From: Enterovibrio norvegicus FF-33
Lineage (GTDB): Bacteria > Pseudomonadota > Gammaproteobacteria > Enterobacterales > Vibrionaceae
DNA: 64,000 bases
Assembly: GCF_000286835.2 (NCBI RefSeq)
Contig: NZ_AJYD02000038.1
Span: 1,133,243-1,197,242 of the forward strand
Reading direction: 5' to 3'
The translations under genes were made by a program, and so were the position numbers. The notes under the pieces are model-generated. The model searched no databases and was not told the DNA's origin. It worked only from the letters and a program-made list of their open reading frames with translations. This document shows, piece after piece, positions 1 through 9,105 of this stretch; the stretch's first letter is position 1, and every line of letters begins with the position of its first letter.

Positions 1-867
1 ACCAAACATCTTTGCCATGGCTTTGGCAGCACGGCGGGAAAGCGCTTTGTGCTGCTCCGCCACATTCATCATGGCATTGAGTGTTTGTCGCTCGACGCGG
101 CTTTCTTCTAGTGCTGGAGCGAGGAAATGCAGAGGTTGGGTGTGGCTACGCTTTTGATATTCGGTTAGGCGATTTCCAGCCAGCGCGTTGAGAATGGCTG
201 CAAAGGTAATTTCCTGCTCTTCCATGGCGCAGTGAATCGCTCGCCAAGCAGGTTCTCGTCTATATCTGTCACCGCCATATAGCAAGCTGGCAGCTTGCGA
301 CAGTCCAATTTTTTCTTCGATACCATCTTCAAGTTTTAGGGTGACCTTTGCCGTCCCTGTTATGGCGTCGTAAAGTCTTCCCCATGCATTTTTGCCATCC
401 ACTTGCATCGCTGAAAGTAATTGCTCTTCAGGAACGGATAGGCGGAAAACACGATTTAGGCGTTGGCGAGAAAGACGAAATGCATGACGGTCATAGCTGC
501 CTGAGTCATCGGCACCAGACATCACGGCGGCAAAAAAAACATCGTCGGAGGTTGATAACTGACTTTCAAACGGGCTAAAAGCTTGTGTAAGGGCTGACAG
601 CATCACATCGGTTTTTATGACCAAAGCTTTTGCTTGTTCGTTTGTAGCATCAATAGAAGACTGACAAGCCGCGTAATTGGACACAGACAGGATCAGGTTG
701 TGGATGTTGTCGTGAAGCGTTAGTGCTTGTTGGCAGCTTTCTACCGAGTCGGCAGGTAGATTGGCAAACGACGCTAAATGTTGCTGACTAAGCTGAAGGT
801 CATGAGAAATTGCAGGGTCTTGAAGGCTTTGATAAACGAATGAAAAATCCCAACTTGGCGCTGACAT
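1..867 (-). CDS. M3-family oligoendopeptidase (PepF-like), N-terminal part only
   Basis: The minus frame is open from an ATG at 867 to the window edge, giving 289 residues with no stop, so the gene is cut and its C-terminus lies outside. The N-terminus (MSAPSWDFSFVYQSL) and the following long helical segments resemble the N-terminal lobe of oligoendopeptidase F, a cytoplasmic zinc peptidase that degrades short peptides. The segment AEQHKALSRRAAKAM near the cut edge matches the part of that lobe that precedes the catalytic domain. The HExxH zinc motif would lie beyond the edge and cannot be checked. The assignment rests on overall resemblance, so family confidence is moderate. Confidence 0.68.
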   Translation of the reverse strand, partial: MSAPSWDFSFVYQSLQDPAISHDLQLSQQHLASFANLPADSVESCQQALTLHDNIHNLILSVSNYAACQSSIDATNEQAKALVIKTDVMLSALTQAFSPFESQLSTSDDVFFAAVMSGADDSGSYDRHAFRLSRQRLNRVFRLSVPEEQLLSAMQVDGKNAWGRLYDAITGTAKVTLKLEDGIEEKIGLSQAASLLYGGDRYRREPAWRAIHCAMEEQEITFAAILNALAGNRLTEYQKRSHTQPLHFLAPALEESRVERQTLNAMMNVAEQHKALSRRAAKAMAKMFG

Positions 868-1001
868 GCCACTTTCCTCTTGCAGTTTGTATGGTGTTAA
901 CCATACCGCATGAAAGAGAATGAGAATACCTGTGGCAGTAATTCGCCAAGCTGGAAATATCGAATGATTCTAAATTTCAGAAAAACAGCCGTTTATGTGG
1001 A

Positions 1002-1190
1002 TTATACGTTTTCTTCAGTGCTGGCTTGTTCACTAGCAGTTGTATTTTCATCTACTGCTTCAGTTTCCAGTGCTAGCTTCTCACGGTCCGCTTTGGAAAT
1101 GTATTTTGGCTTGTTAGAAGTATGCAACTTCGCGTTTTTCTTCTTCTCACGCTTCTTCAGCGTTTGAATCATTTTCTTTTTTCTGTTCAT
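1002..1190 (-). CDS. DUF2986 family small basic protein
   Basis: This is a 62-residue protein starting MNRKKKMIQTLKKREKKKN, followed by SNKPKYISKADREKLA and an acidic, Ser/Thr-rich tail (VDENTTASEQASTEENV). The very basic N-terminus and the NKPKYISKADR segment are typical of DUF2986, a short cytoplasmic family common in Vibrionaceae and of unknown function. There is no signal peptide or membrane segment. The gene stands alone between the peptidase and a DUF3332 lipoprotein. It supports a Vibrionaceae origin for the window. Confidence 0.8.
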   Translation of the reverse strand: MNRKKKMIQTLKKREKKKNAKLHTSNKPKYISKADREKLALETEAVDENTTASEQASTEENV

Positions 1191-1462
1191 CGTCGGTGAC
1201 CGTCAATTTTTTGAGGAGGGATTGTAAGGACAAACCACAAGGAGACTCAAGCATAATAAGTAAACTTGAAGATAATAGTATAAATAACGAGCAATCAAAC
1301 AAATGCCCATGCATTCACGCGGTGAATGAGTTGTGTGTTTTCATTGGCGTCAGGGTCCACTGTTGTGACTTGGTAACCCTCACTTAACCATCTTGACATT
1401 GCCCTTACAAAAACCTGTTAATTCACTGTTGCGTGCCACAGGTTCCTGCTTGATTTTCGATC

Positions 1463-1490
1463 TTTTCAAGTGAGAAATTCGCTGTATACT
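1463..1490 (+). promoter_or_regulatory. possible sigma-70 promoter of the DUF3332 gene
   Basis: A TATACT hexamer (1485-1490) has a weak -35-like TTTTCA 16 bases upstream (1463-1468). It lies 35 bases before the ATG at 1525. The rest of the 1191-1524 gap holds nothing I recognise. Confidence 0.3.
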
Positions 1491-1524
1491 TCGCCAACTT
1501 TTTGAATTCACTGTGTGTAAAACG

Positions 1525-2046
1525 ATGAAAAAAATTGCGATTAAAGCTATTGCTGCTGCAGTACTGACTGTGTCTCTGACGGGTTGTATCGGTCAAATGG
1601 CAACGTCAGGTATGGTAATGAAAATGAACCTGACAGCTGTTGATAACCGTTATGCACGTGCAGGTCTTTATGTACTGATGAGCCCAGTTTATGGCGTTGC
1701 AGCTGCAGCCGACCTGTTTATCTTCAACTCTATCGAGTTTTGGACCGGCACAAACCCAATTTCTGGTAAATCTCCAGCAGTAGCAGACATGCCTGCGAAC
1801 GCTGTTTTTCGTATCAACCAGAAACTAGACAAAGATCTGACTACTGCGCCGATTAAAATTTCTGCGGCAGACGTTAAGCAAGTTAACGACAAATCTATCG
1901 AAATGTCTGTTGCCTATGCTGATGGCACTACGCAGGTACTGCGCGGTGAGAAAGACGGTGAGATGGTTAACTTCTACCTGAACGATGAGTTCATCACGAC
2001 TGTTTCTGTTGACGAACTGAATGACTACGCGGCAAACCGCGTATAA
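1525..2046 (+). CDS. DUF3332 family lipoprotein
   Basis: This 173-residue protein starts at the ATG at 1525, where a standard signal peptide begins (MKKIAIKAIAAAVLTVSLTG followed by Cys). An in-frame GTG four codons upstream (1513) is possible but less likely. The VSLTGC lipobox predicts a lipid-anchored envelope protein. The short hydrophobic stretch around YVLMSPVYGVAAAADLFIF, followed by NSIEFWTGTNPISG, is characteristic of DUF3332, a Vibrionaceae/Shewanella family of unknown function. The C-terminal half is soluble and polar. A perfect intrinsic terminator follows at 2067, so the gene is monocistronic. Confidence 0.78.
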   Translation: MKKIAIKAIAAAVLTVSLTGCIGQMATSGMVMKMNLTAVDNRYARAGLYVLMSPVYGVAAAADLFIFNSIEFWTGTNPISGKSPAVADMPANAVFRINQKLDKDLTTAPIKISAADVKQVNDKSIEMSVAYADGTTQVLRGEKDGEMVNFYLNDEFITTVSVDELNDYAANRV

Positions 2047-2066
2047 TTTAGTTTGATTGACTAAAC

Positions 2067-2094
2067 AAAGCCTCGCCCCTATTGGCGAGGCTTT
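2067..2094 (+). terminator. intrinsic terminator after the DUF3332 gene
   Basis: An 11-bp perfect stem (aaagcctcgcc / ggcgaggcttt) with a 6-base loop begins 20 bases after the stop codon and is followed by a T-rich stretch. Confidence 0.85.
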
Positions 2095-2163
2095 GCTATT
2101 TGTGCTGTCTGAAGACGCCACGATTATTTCTCGAAAGGAAGCGTCACTAAAGAGTAGAATAGC

Positions 2164-2514
2164 GTGCTTAAAATTCTCTACACATTGCCACCTTTTGTAT
2201 CATTGGCTATCGCCATTCTATTTGAAATCATGGCAACGTCCATGATGCCAAAGACGCAGTCGTTCACACAGCCAGTCACCACTGGTGTCGTGTTGTCCTG
2301 CTATGCTGTGTCGTTCTATCTGCTTTCCATTACGGTTAAAACCATGCCTTTGGGCATTGCTTATGCTATTTGGAGTGCTGCGGGAATTGTATTGGTGTCA
2401 CTTGTCGCATGGCTTTGGCATGGTCAACAGCTTGATTTAGGTGCAATGTTGGGCATGGGCATGATCATTGCTGGCGTCGTGGTTATCAATCTCTTTTCAA
2501 GTGTCATGCATTGA
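2164..2514 (+). CDS. SMR-family multidrug/quaternary ammonium efflux protein (EmrE-like)
   Basis: This 116-residue, four-helix membrane protein works as a dimer that exchanges protons for cationic compounds. Glu21 in the first helix (LAIAILFEIMATSMM) is the equivalent of EmrE Glu14, which binds proton and substrate. The third-helix signature GIAYAIWSAAGIVLVSL is intact, including Trp70 (EmrE Trp63). The C-terminal helix reads GMGMIIAGVVVINLFS. Length is typical for the family. It is a single gene with no second SMR partner, so it probably forms a homodimer. Substrate cannot be told from sequence; members also export guanidinium or compatible solutes. Confidence 0.9.
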   Translation: MLKILYTLPPFVSLAIAILFEIMATSMMPKTQSFTQPVTTGVVLSCYAVSFYLLSITVKTMPLGIAYAIWSAAGIVLVSLVAWLWHGQQLDLGAMLGMGMIIAGVVVINLFSSVMH

Positions 2515-2585
2515 ACTGATGACTGATGAGCTGATAGCGCGAAATGAAGCTCAGCATTGCTGAGAAGAAGCGGTACTTGGAAACG

Positions 2586-3536
2586 CTAGGGCTTGGTTTT
2601 TTCCGCTAGGCTTCGCGCAATATTGAGCAGTTCTGCAAAATCATAATCGCCTTCCTCATCCACCCATGACACGCCAACATTGTAATCAAGGGTGTAGGGG
2701 AGTCGTTTTTCAACCGCATATCTGTCTACCCTTTCTTTAAAACGGTCCAAAATATCCTTGGTATTGGCAATCGGTGTGTTGGTGAGCAGCACAGCAAATT
2801 TGTCACTTTCTAAACGCGCCAGCACATCAGAGTCACGAAAACCAAACGTCAACAATTCAGCAAAAAACATTAACGCATTGTCACCATCTCGATTACTTTG
2901 TAGTTGGTTAATCTGCTTGAGTCCCCGTACATCAAAATAAGCAAGTGAAGTCGGTGCGTTAAGGCGCTCGCACATGTTTAGGCTGTTTTGTGATAGCACC
3001 TGAAAGCCATGTGCATTGAGAAGGCCAGTTAGCTGATCTTGTGTGGTCAGTTGGATCGCATGTAACTCGCTCTGCACCAAATCGGCGATGTCTTTAAAAC
3101 ACTGAATGTCATAGTCGTCGAAACCTCGCGGTTCATCATCCATGATACTTAGTGTGCCCAAAACAGTGCCATTGGCGTGCTTAATGGGATAGCCAGCATA
3201 AAAGTGAATATTTGGCTCAGCGGTAACTAACGGATTGTCACTAAAGCGAGGGTCTGCAAGTGCGTTGTTCACGATGAAAGGCTTTGAATCTAAAATCGTA
3301 TGCGCACAGAAGGATATATCTCGTGGGATCTCTTGGCTAAAGGGCCCGATACATGATTTCATCCATTGCCTGTTGGCGTCGATAAAGCTAATAGCAGTTA
3401 CCTTAGTAGCAAACATCTGGCTTGCTAGTCTGGAAAGCCTATCGAATCGCTCGTCGGCGCTGGTATCGAGAATATTAAGTTTCTCTAAAGATTGCAGTCT
3501 GAGGGCTTCATCTTTTGGCAGCGCGGGCTTTTTCAT
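2586..3536 (-). CDS. GAF domain protein with a degenerate GGDEF domain
   Basis: This protein of about 316 residues starts at ATG 3536 (MKKPALPKDEALRL); a TTG two codons upstream is less likely. A GAF sensor domain covers roughly residues 15-155, with the typical ISFIDANRQWMKS and PRDISFCAHTIL segments. A GGDEF-fold domain follows, starting at DQLTGLLNAHGF. The catalytic GGDEF signature is replaced by LESDKFAVLL, so the two Gly residues and the GGD(E) metal-binding arrangement are lost. It is therefore unlikely to make cyclic di-GMP and may instead be a GTP-binding or protein-interaction module. It has no membrane segment, so it should be cytoplasmic. It lies next to the chemoreceptor gene on the same strand, about 120 bases downstream of it. 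Confidence 0.85.
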   Translation of the reverse strand: MKKPALPKDEALRLQSLEKLNILDTSADERFDRLSRLASQMFATKVTAISFIDANRQWMKSCIGPFSQEIPRDISFCAHTILDSKPFIVNNALADPRFSDNPLVTAEPNIHFYAGYPIKHANGTVLGTLSIMDDEPRGFDDYDIQCFKDIADLVQSELHAIQLTTQDQLTGLLNAHGFQVLSQNSLNMCERLNAPTSLAYFDVRGLKQINQLQSNRDGDNALMFFAELLTFGFRDSDVLARLESDKFAVLLTNTPIANTKDILDRFKERVDRYAVEKRLPYTLDYNVGVSWVDEEGDYDFAELLNIARSLAEKTKP

Positions 3537-3655
3537 AAGCAATCCAATGCAATGGCGTTTTCATTACTATAGTCGATGGAAATACCTTTGCATCGGATTG
3601 CTAAACTCGCTCGCTGAACGGCGAAAAAGACCAGCGAGCGTATGTCGTTGATAAC

Positions 3656-5629
3656 TTACGCACTTGCCCATTGGCTTTGTGTCATGTTCATTGTCCCGTC
3701 AATCTTTGGTGTGCTGGGCGTTTCTGAATGCGATTTTCCTCGCTCGCCCGTAAATGTACCAACCAGTCGGTCGAGCTCATTGGCTAGCTGTTCAATGGCG
3801 CTGGCAGAGTGGTTGGATTTTTGAGCCGCCGATGCAGTCTGTCCGGCAAGCTCAGCGATAACCACAATATTACGATCAACGCTGTCGGTCACCATGGTTT
3901 GCTCTTCAGAGGCGGTGGCAATTTGCATATTCTGGCCTGCAATGTCTTCAATTTGCTCGACCATGGCACTCATTACTGCAGCGCCTTCACGTGATTGATT
4001 GACACTTATTGTTGCCATGTTACTGCTTTCATTCATTACGCTGACGCTATGGCGGATCCCTGATTGTAGTTGCTCGATGATCTTGGTTATTTCATCCGTC
4101 GAGTGGTGTGTTTTCATCGCAAGTTCGCGAACTTGATCGGCAACCACGGCAAAGCCTCTTCCTTGCTCTCCGGCTCGCGCAGCTTCGATAGCAGCGTTTA
4201 ATGCGAGAAGATTGGTTTGATCAGTAATGGAGCGTATCACGTCAATCACTGAGCCAATTTCTTCACTGTCTGCATTCAGTCTTTGCATGTTGTCACTGGC
4301 ACTGCGCATGCTTTCAGACAGTTCTGTCGCCTTCACGGAGGTTTCACTGTTCACATCACGTCCTGTTTGCGCAGAGGTTTGTAATTCTCTGGCAACACTT
4401 GCCGCGCGTGCAACGCTCTGAGCGATTTCTCGGCTGGTCGCCGTCATTTCATTCATTGCAGTAGACACTGAATCCGACTCTGCTCGCTGTTTTTCAGCAT
4501 TATCAGCAGTAGATCCTGCCATCACTAAACTGTGTCGCGCATTGGACGATAGTTCAGATGAAATACCTGCAATTTTTTCCATGGTGTGTTGTAGGTTGGC
4601 AATAAAACGATTGAAGTTGGTCGCCAGTTGCGAAAGTTCATCGTCGCCGGGCAATTGCATACGTACATCCAGTGAACTGTTGCCCTTGGCTATGTTTTTC
4701 ATTAACTGATTGGCCACCGAAATCTTGTGGGTGACATGGCGGATAATAAACGCTAACGAAAGGCAAACAATGATGGCCAGTGTGCCACCAACAAGGGTTA
4801 GACGCGTTGTGACTTGATGTTCACGTTGATCAATGGCGTGCACTAAGTTCTCGCTAAGTGACTTCATCTGCGCTTCTGTCTCTCTCACCGAAGCTCTCAA
4901 GCTACCGTGTAAACCTTCTTGTGGTGTCAAACCAATATCCTGCAGGCTGGTCGCCAACGAATTAAAGGCTTTGTGATAATCACCTAGAGAGGTTTCCATC
5001 AAAAGGCGATGACTTGATGGTATTTCGCTGCTGGCAATGACTAAGCCAACGTTACTCATCTGCGCATTAAACTCGTCGATGTATTTCACATCAGAACGGA
5101 GCAGAAAGTCCTTTTCATGACGACGGAGCATCAGCAGCATTTTGTAAATGGTATCGTCTTGGATGCGCTGAATGGCTTGTTCGACGCGATGAGATGCTGT
5201 GCGTGCTATGCCTTGTAACCCACTGTCATACTCGACGCCCACATTGACGCGTTGTGCGATCAAAGAGTCAAAATCTCGTTGGTAATTGTCGAGTTTCAAC
5301 ATCATGTCGTTGATGGCTTCTCTGCCGGGCATGTCGAGGACCGTTAACTTGTTCAATGCAGCAGAAAGCGTTGCTCTTAGTGCCCTATATTCCGCGTCAA
5401 ATTTGTCTTTGTACTTCACATCATTCCGCGCCATGAAATCTTTCTCATGTCGGCGAAGCATCAACACTGATGTCTGACTCTTCAGTATATCGACGGATGC
5501 ACTATCTAGCGTTTCAAGCTCTTTAAATGACGACTGAAAAGTGATCGAAAACACGATAACGGATGTCAAAATCAAAAGAACAATACTACTCAGTTGTGCT
5601 TTGATGGTTCGAGGAAGGGGCTTACGCAT
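3656..5629 (-). CDS. methyl-accepting chemotaxis protein with HBM sensor domain
   Basis: The 657-residue transmembrane chemoreceptor starts at ATG 5629 because AGGAGAG sits just upstream; the frame stays open 24 codons further up without a ribosome site. TM1 is about residues 11-31 and TM2 about 276-297. The periplasmic part carries the sequence [10 protein letters not shown] twice, at residues 57-66 and 167-176. This duplication is the hallmark of the helical bimodular (HBM) ligand-binding domain, whose characterised members sense small carboxylates. A HAMP segment follows TM2. The signalling tip ([20 protein letters not shown], then [14 protein letters not shown]) is intact. No CheB/CheR pentapeptide is seen at the C-terminus (QSQWASA). 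Ligand is not predictable. Confidence 0.93.
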   Translation of the reverse strand: MRKPLPRTIKAQLSSIVLLILTSVIVFSITFQSSFKELETLDSASVDILKSQTSVLMLRRHEKDFMARNDVKYKDKFDAEYRALRATLSAALNKLTVLDMPGREAINDMMLKLDNYQRDFDSLIAQRVNVGVEYDSGLQGIARTASHRVEQAIQRIQDDTIYKMLLMLRRHEKDFLLRSDVKYIDEFNAQMSNVGLVIASSEIPSSHRLLMETSLGDYHKAFNSLATSLQDIGLTPQEGLHGSLRASVRETEAQMKSLSENLVHAIDQREHQVTTRLTLVGGTLAIIVCLSLAFIIRHVTHKISVANQLMKNIAKGNSSLDVRMQLPGDDELSQLATNFNRFIANLQHTMEKIAGISSELSSNARHSLVMAGSTADNAEKQRAESDSVSTAMNEMTATSREIAQSVARAASVARELQTSAQTGRDVNSETSVKATELSESMRSASDNMQRLNADSEEIGSVIDVIRSITDQTNLLALNAAIEAARAGEQGRGFAVVADQVRELAMKTHHSTDEITKIIEQLQSGIRHSVSVMNESSNMATISVNQSREGAAVMSAMVEQIEDIAGQNMQIATASEEQTMVTDSVDRNIVVIAELAGQTASAAQKSNHSASAIEQLANELDRLVGTFTGERGKSHSETPSTPKIDGTMNMTQSQWASA

Positions 5630-5956
5630 GAACTCTCCTGTTTTATCGTAAGTTGCGCTTTTACTGCATCGACCGCCAAATGAAATATGTTTCCTATACA
5701 TTGCTGTATTAAATATAGGACAGCTTTTGTGTGCCTCACATAAATTGTTGCAAAAATATTACAGCATCATTTGTTAACGCGATGTCGTCCAGTCGGTGTG
5801 AGGAAGGAGGGAGGCAACGGTGGAGATTGAAGTGAACAAATGTTCGACTTTTAACGTATTGGCACTTCGTGTATGGGCAACTATGTTTATAGAAAGAAGT
5901 GAATAAAAAGAAGAATTTGTATCGAGATACATTTATACAATCATAGAGAGGTCACC

Positions 5957-6271
5957 ATGAAGAAAGTACTAATCGCGATGAGTATGCTTGCTGCTTCGTC
6001 GACAGCTTTCGCTGGTACGATGAACGATGACGTGGATATGCGTGTCACTGCTGTCGGTCAGGGCGCTTGGGTTCAGGTGCTACAAAATGGTGCGCCAGTT
6101 GAAGGCGCGACGGTCACTTTATCAGGCTCGTTGGGAGAGCATGTTACACCAGAAAATGGGAGGGTATTTGTCATGACTGAAGCCCCATTCACGCGTACAG
6201 GCGTGTTTACGGCCATGCTAGAAAATGGCAACGAGATACAACGATCGATTGTGATCCCGCGCGATCATTGA
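5957..6271 (+). CDS. small secreted protein, unknown function
   Basis: This 104-residue protein has an N-terminal Sec signal (MKKVLIAMSMLAASSTAFAG, cleavage after AFA) and a good ribosome site (gagaggtcacc). The mature part, about 84 residues, reads like one beta-sandwich unit: WVQVLQNGAPVEGATVTLSG, then GRVFVMTEAPFTRTGVFTAML. That is the pattern of carboxypeptidase-regulatory or transthyretin-like periplasmic folds. There are no cysteines. I do not recognise a named family. A hairpin terminator lies 40 bases downstream. The 327-bp region upstream (5630-5956) contains the promoters of this gene and of the chemoreceptor, but I see no clear operator there. Confidence 0.7.
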   Translation: MKKVLIAMSMLAASSTAFAGTMNDDVDMRVTAVGQGAWVQVLQNGAPVEGATVTLSGSLGEHVTPENGRVFVMTEAPFTRTGVFTAMLENGNEIQRSIVIPRDH

Positions 6272-6310
6272 TGTCATGATCTACACACGATAAACGAATG
6301 ATATATATCT

Positions 6311-6336
6311 AAAATCCTGCAAAGAGCAGGATTTTT
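6311..6336. terminator. bidirectional intrinsic terminator
   Basis: A 10-bp perfect stem (aaaatcctgc / gcaggatttt) with a 5-base loop separates two convergent genes and has a T-run on the plus-strand side. Confidence 0.8.
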
Positions 6337-6342
6337 ACTTTG

Positions 6343-6636
6343 TCAGTAGAATGATTTGTTGACCACGTAACATTGCTCATAGCCATCTTCCCAGCCTTCA
6401 GCATACCTTTCTTCTTTAAACATACGTTCAGGGTCTTTGCGAAAGCCATCTTTAATCGTTTTTGCAGCGGTAACTTTGCTGTGACACCCATCGTCATAGC
6501 CTTCTAAATATGGCGTAGCGAAGCCTAAATTGGAAAGCTGATCATGGCGTGTTGTTGAGCATGCGCTTAGAGCGAATGCTATGGCAATCACACTGACAAT
6601 ACTTACTGGCTTCTTTGTTGTTTTGAAGGCTTTCAT
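6343..6636 (-). CDS. small predicted lipoprotein, unknown function
   Basis: This 97-residue protein starts at ATG 6636, with AGAGGA 9 bases upstream; the open frame continues upstream but without support. The signal peptide (MKAFKTTKKPVSIVSVIAIA) ends in a clear lipobox, ALSAC. The mature domain has repeated GY/GW-DG patterns (YLEGYDDGCHSKV and YAEGWEDGYEQCYVV) and two further cysteines that could pair. This pattern occurs in small envelope lipoproteins of gammaproteobacteria, but I cannot name a family. Its 5' region overlaps the upstream part of the open frame of the divergently transcribed hydrolase. The two real starts are about 220 bases apart. Confidence 0.68.
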   Translation of the reverse strand: MKAFKTTKKPVSIVSVIAIAFALSACSTTRHDQLSNLGFATPYLEGYDDGCHSKVTAAKTIKDGFRKDPERMFKEERYAEGWEDGYEQCYVVNKSFY

Positions 6637-6856
6637 GTCAAACATCCTCTTACTGACATTATGCGCATTGATACATAGCAACAGGTTACATTTGATGTCA
6701 TTGCCATTCTGTCTCAAAAGCAAGCGGATGTGTAAAGTCTCCTTTTCGGCACATATTAGTTTCGGCCCGATGGAATCGAATATTGGGGTTAGCGGTCTAT
6801 TCTTAGAACACTTATTTATGCGCTTGGAAGACAAGCAAGAGAAGGACAAAGGCTTA

Positions 6857-7645
6857 ATGAAAAAAAGGATGTTGGCGCTGATCTGTTTGATAATGTGTTG
6901 GTCGATTTATGCTGCAACAAAGACTGAAAATGAAGGTAGTGCGCCAAAACAAATGTCAGAGGATGTTCGTGTACCCCAAAAAATATCGGGTAATCCTTTG
7001 TCAGCGCATCGTGTGATATTTATTCATGGCTCACCGGGTAGCAAAGAAGCGTATGACGATTATTTAAATCATCCTTCTTTACAGCAAATCGAACTGGTCT
7101 CTGTGGACAGGCTGGGCTTCGGCCAATCTTCAATGCCGGTTGAGACTAGCTTGAAAAAGCAAGCTGAATCCTTGTTGCCTTTGCTTCTAGATAACAAGAA
7201 TACCTTGCTTGTTGGGCATTCATTAGGCGGACCAATAGCGTTGCAATTAGCGTTACTCGCGCCGGAACATGTTGATAGCTTATTGCTGATTGCGTCGGCG
7301 TTTGATCCAAAGCTGGAATCACCAAAGTGGTATAACTATATCGCCGACACACAATTGGCTACGTGGCTAGTTCCTGACGACATGTTGCGCTCCAATGCCG
7401 AGATGATGGTATTGGAACATGAGCTAGAGAAACTCGCTGCACAGGATTGGGCGTCGTTAACCATGCCTATTGTTTTGGTTCATGGCGCAGACGACGATCT
7501 GGCTGATCCGGGGAACTCTTACTTCGCAAAACAACGTTTACCTAACGCCAGTTTGAAAATGCTTAACAATGAAGGGCATTTCGTGTTGTGGCAAAATGTT
7601 CCGTTATTAGTGAATGAAATCAAAGCGATGATTGAGATACATTGA
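6857..7645 (+). CDS. exported alpha/beta hydrolase
   Basis: The 262-residue protein starts at ATG 6857, because a signal peptide begins there (MKKRMLALICLIMCWSIYAA) and aaagg precedes it; the open frame extends 92 codons upstream without support. The alpha/beta-hydrolase core is complete: oxyanion region FIHGSPGSKEAY, nucleophile elbow VGHSLGGP, acidic residue in VHGADDDLADP and catalytic His in NEGHFVLW. The lid between strands is short. It is probably a periplasmic esterase or lipase-like enzyme, possibly membrane-anchored because the cleavage site is weak. Substrate is unknown. It stands alone. Confidence 0.83.
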   Translation: MKKRMLALICLIMCWSIYAATKTENEGSAPKQMSEDVRVPQKISGNPLSAHRVIFIHGSPGSKEAYDDYLNHPSLQQIELVSVDRLGFGQSSMPVETSLKKQAESLLPLLLDNKNTLLVGHSLGGPIALQLALLAPEHVDSLLLIASAFDPKLESPKWYNYIADTQLATWLVPDDMLRSNAEMMVLEHELEKLAAQDWASLTMPIVLVHGADDDLADPGNSYFAKQRLPNASLKMLNNEGHFVLWQNVPLLVNEIKAMIEIH

Positions 7646-7781
7646 GTTATTGGTATGAAAGTAGAGCAAGGATAGGAAGGCGAGAGTGTAAATATCTGTA
7701 AAGTACACTTGAAAATTGAGCGCGAGAGGCGCATTTTAACAGTATTGAAGCCAACTCGATTTTAATCCACGGGGAATTTAC

Positions 7782-8051
7782 ATGAGACAAATCCTGATCG
7801 GTGTGGTGACGCTTATTTTAGGCTTCTTTACGTTAATGTTTGCTGCGGTGTTTGGTTTGATCGTTTCAATTAGCGCTTTGATCGCCAAACCTTTCATCAT
7901 GAAAAAGCTACGCAAAGTTCAAGCGGAACAAGCGAATTTGTACCAGCAAAAGCATGAACAGCCCATTGAGCAAACGCCTTATGGCCCTAAACAGCGTCAT
8001 CAAGGTCAAACTATTGATGGTGATTATCACGACGTCACTGATAATCGTTAG
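7782..8051 (+). CDS. small membrane protein with polar C-terminal tail
   Basis: This 89-residue protein has one or two hydrophobic segments (residues about 5-37, VVTLILGFFTLMFAAVFGLI onwards) and then a basic, Gln-rich cytoplasmic-looking tail (MKKLRKVQAEQANLYQQKHE) ending TIDGDYHDVTDNR. A good ribosome site, ggggaa, precedes the ATG. It resembles short Vibrio proteins of unknown function whose tails end in a GxxIDGDY-type sequence. A strong terminator follows, so it is monocistronic. Confidence 0.7.
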   Translation: MRQILIGVVTLILGFFTLMFAAVFGLIVSISALIAKPFIMKKLRKVQAEQANLYQQKHEQPIEQTPYGPKQRHQGQTIDGDYHDVTDNR

Positions 8052-8064
8052 TCAAAAATTCGAT

Positions 8065-8092
8065 AAAAACGCCGCTGTTTAGCGGCGTTTTT
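8065..8092 (+). terminator. intrinsic terminator
   Basis: A 12-bp perfect stem (aaaaacgccgct / agcggcgttttt) with the loop gttt lies 13 bases after the small membrane protein gene and ends in a T-run. Confidence 0.88.
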
Positions 8093-8188
8093 GTTTTGGA
8101 TGTTTTAACGTGTTGATTTTATGCCATTGTTGGCTTTATAAGTGGCAAGCCCTTTAAAATGGTGCGTCGGGGGACTTATGCCTCGCAG

Positions 8189-8977
8189 CTACTGAGTTTG
8201 AAAAGGGAAGTAGTCCCATTCATATTCATCAAACATAGCCTGTAATTCCCCTGATTTTAACAATACCTCAAACCGCTGATCATAAAGCATTCGCAGTTCT
8301 TCACCTTCCGTCGTGTTCGTAAATGCTGGATAGAGTTTTAAATCTGTCACGTTCGACACTGCAAACGCATTTCGGTCTATGTAGCCTTGTTCGAATTCTT
8401 CTTCAATTTCAGAGCGTGCGTCGATGAGTACGTCCAGTCTGTCTGAGTACACCATGGTTAAGCCCTGACGGCGTGATTTTACTTCTCTCACGTTCACTGA
8501 CGTGGTGATGTATTCGTTGTAGTCATAACCTTTAACCCATCCTACCGTCTTTCCCTTTAGTGATTCTTCACCTGTCCATTTGGGAATAACAGAAGCCTTG
8601 TAAACCGCTGAGACTTGCTCGGCATCAAAATGCCAATAGGGATAAAGCACTTTTTCTTGTTCATCGATGTAAGAACCAAGAAACGCATGCATTTTTTGGG
8701 TTTGAACTAAGTAAATGCTGCGCGAATAGGTCGTCGTTAGGGTCTTAACTTTGTATCCCAGAGGCTCAAAAACTTTGCGCATGATGTCGAAGTAAAGACC
8801 CGTCCCGTCTTTCTCTGTGGCGTCTTCCCATGCTTCGCTCACAATCACAATTTCCTTGGGCGCATTTTTCTCGGCGAGCGCAGTCGTAGAGAATGTGATG
8901 GCAAATAACAAAAAAGCTAAAGTGGATAGTCCCAAAGGTTTGAGTCGTGGTTGAGCCGATAGTAAGGTGTGAAACAT
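8189..8977 (-). CDS. periplasmic solute-binding-like protein (SBP family 3 fold)
   Basis: The 262-residue protein starts at ATG 8977, with ggagag 7 bases upstream; an ATG six codons further upstream is less well placed. A hydrophobic export signal (LGLSTLAFLLFAITFSTTALA) is followed by the pattern of bacterial extracellular solute-binding proteins of family 3: IVSEAWEDATEKDGTGLYFD, then a paired-lobe core (SLKGKTVGWVKGYDYNEYI) and a C-terminal helix (FEVLLKSGELQAMFDEY). No ABC permease or ATPase is adjacent. It may be an orphan binding protein or a sensor partner, as is frequent in Vibrio. Ligand unknown. Confidence 0.75.
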   Translation of the reverse strand: MFHTLLSAQPRLKPLGLSTLAFLLFAITFSTTALAEKNAPKEIVIVSEAWEDATEKDGTGLYFDIMRKVFEPLGYKVKTLTTTYSRSIYLVQTQKMHAFLGSYIDEQEKVLYPYWHFDAEQVSAVYKASVIPKWTGEESLKGKTVGWVKGYDYNEYITTSVNVREVKSRRQGLTMVYSDRLDVLIDARSEIEEEFEQGYIDRNAFAVSNVTDLKLYPAFTNTTEGEELRMLYDQRFEVLLKSGELQAMFDEYEWDYFPFQTQ

Positions 8978-9105
8978 GCGAGCGCTCTCCGGCATAAGTA
9001 GCTACAAAGAATGTCTCTTTGTTGAGACTATTCTATTAAAACTACGTCAGATTAGAGAGCGTCGCGAATAAATAGCGAATTGTTTTTTCCTAACGCGATG
9101 TTTGA

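Noticed and set aside
6581..6856. N-terminal extension of the alpha/beta hydrolase by 92 codons
   Set aside because: It overlaps the divergent lipoprotein gene, and a clear signal peptide and ribosome site begin at 6857.
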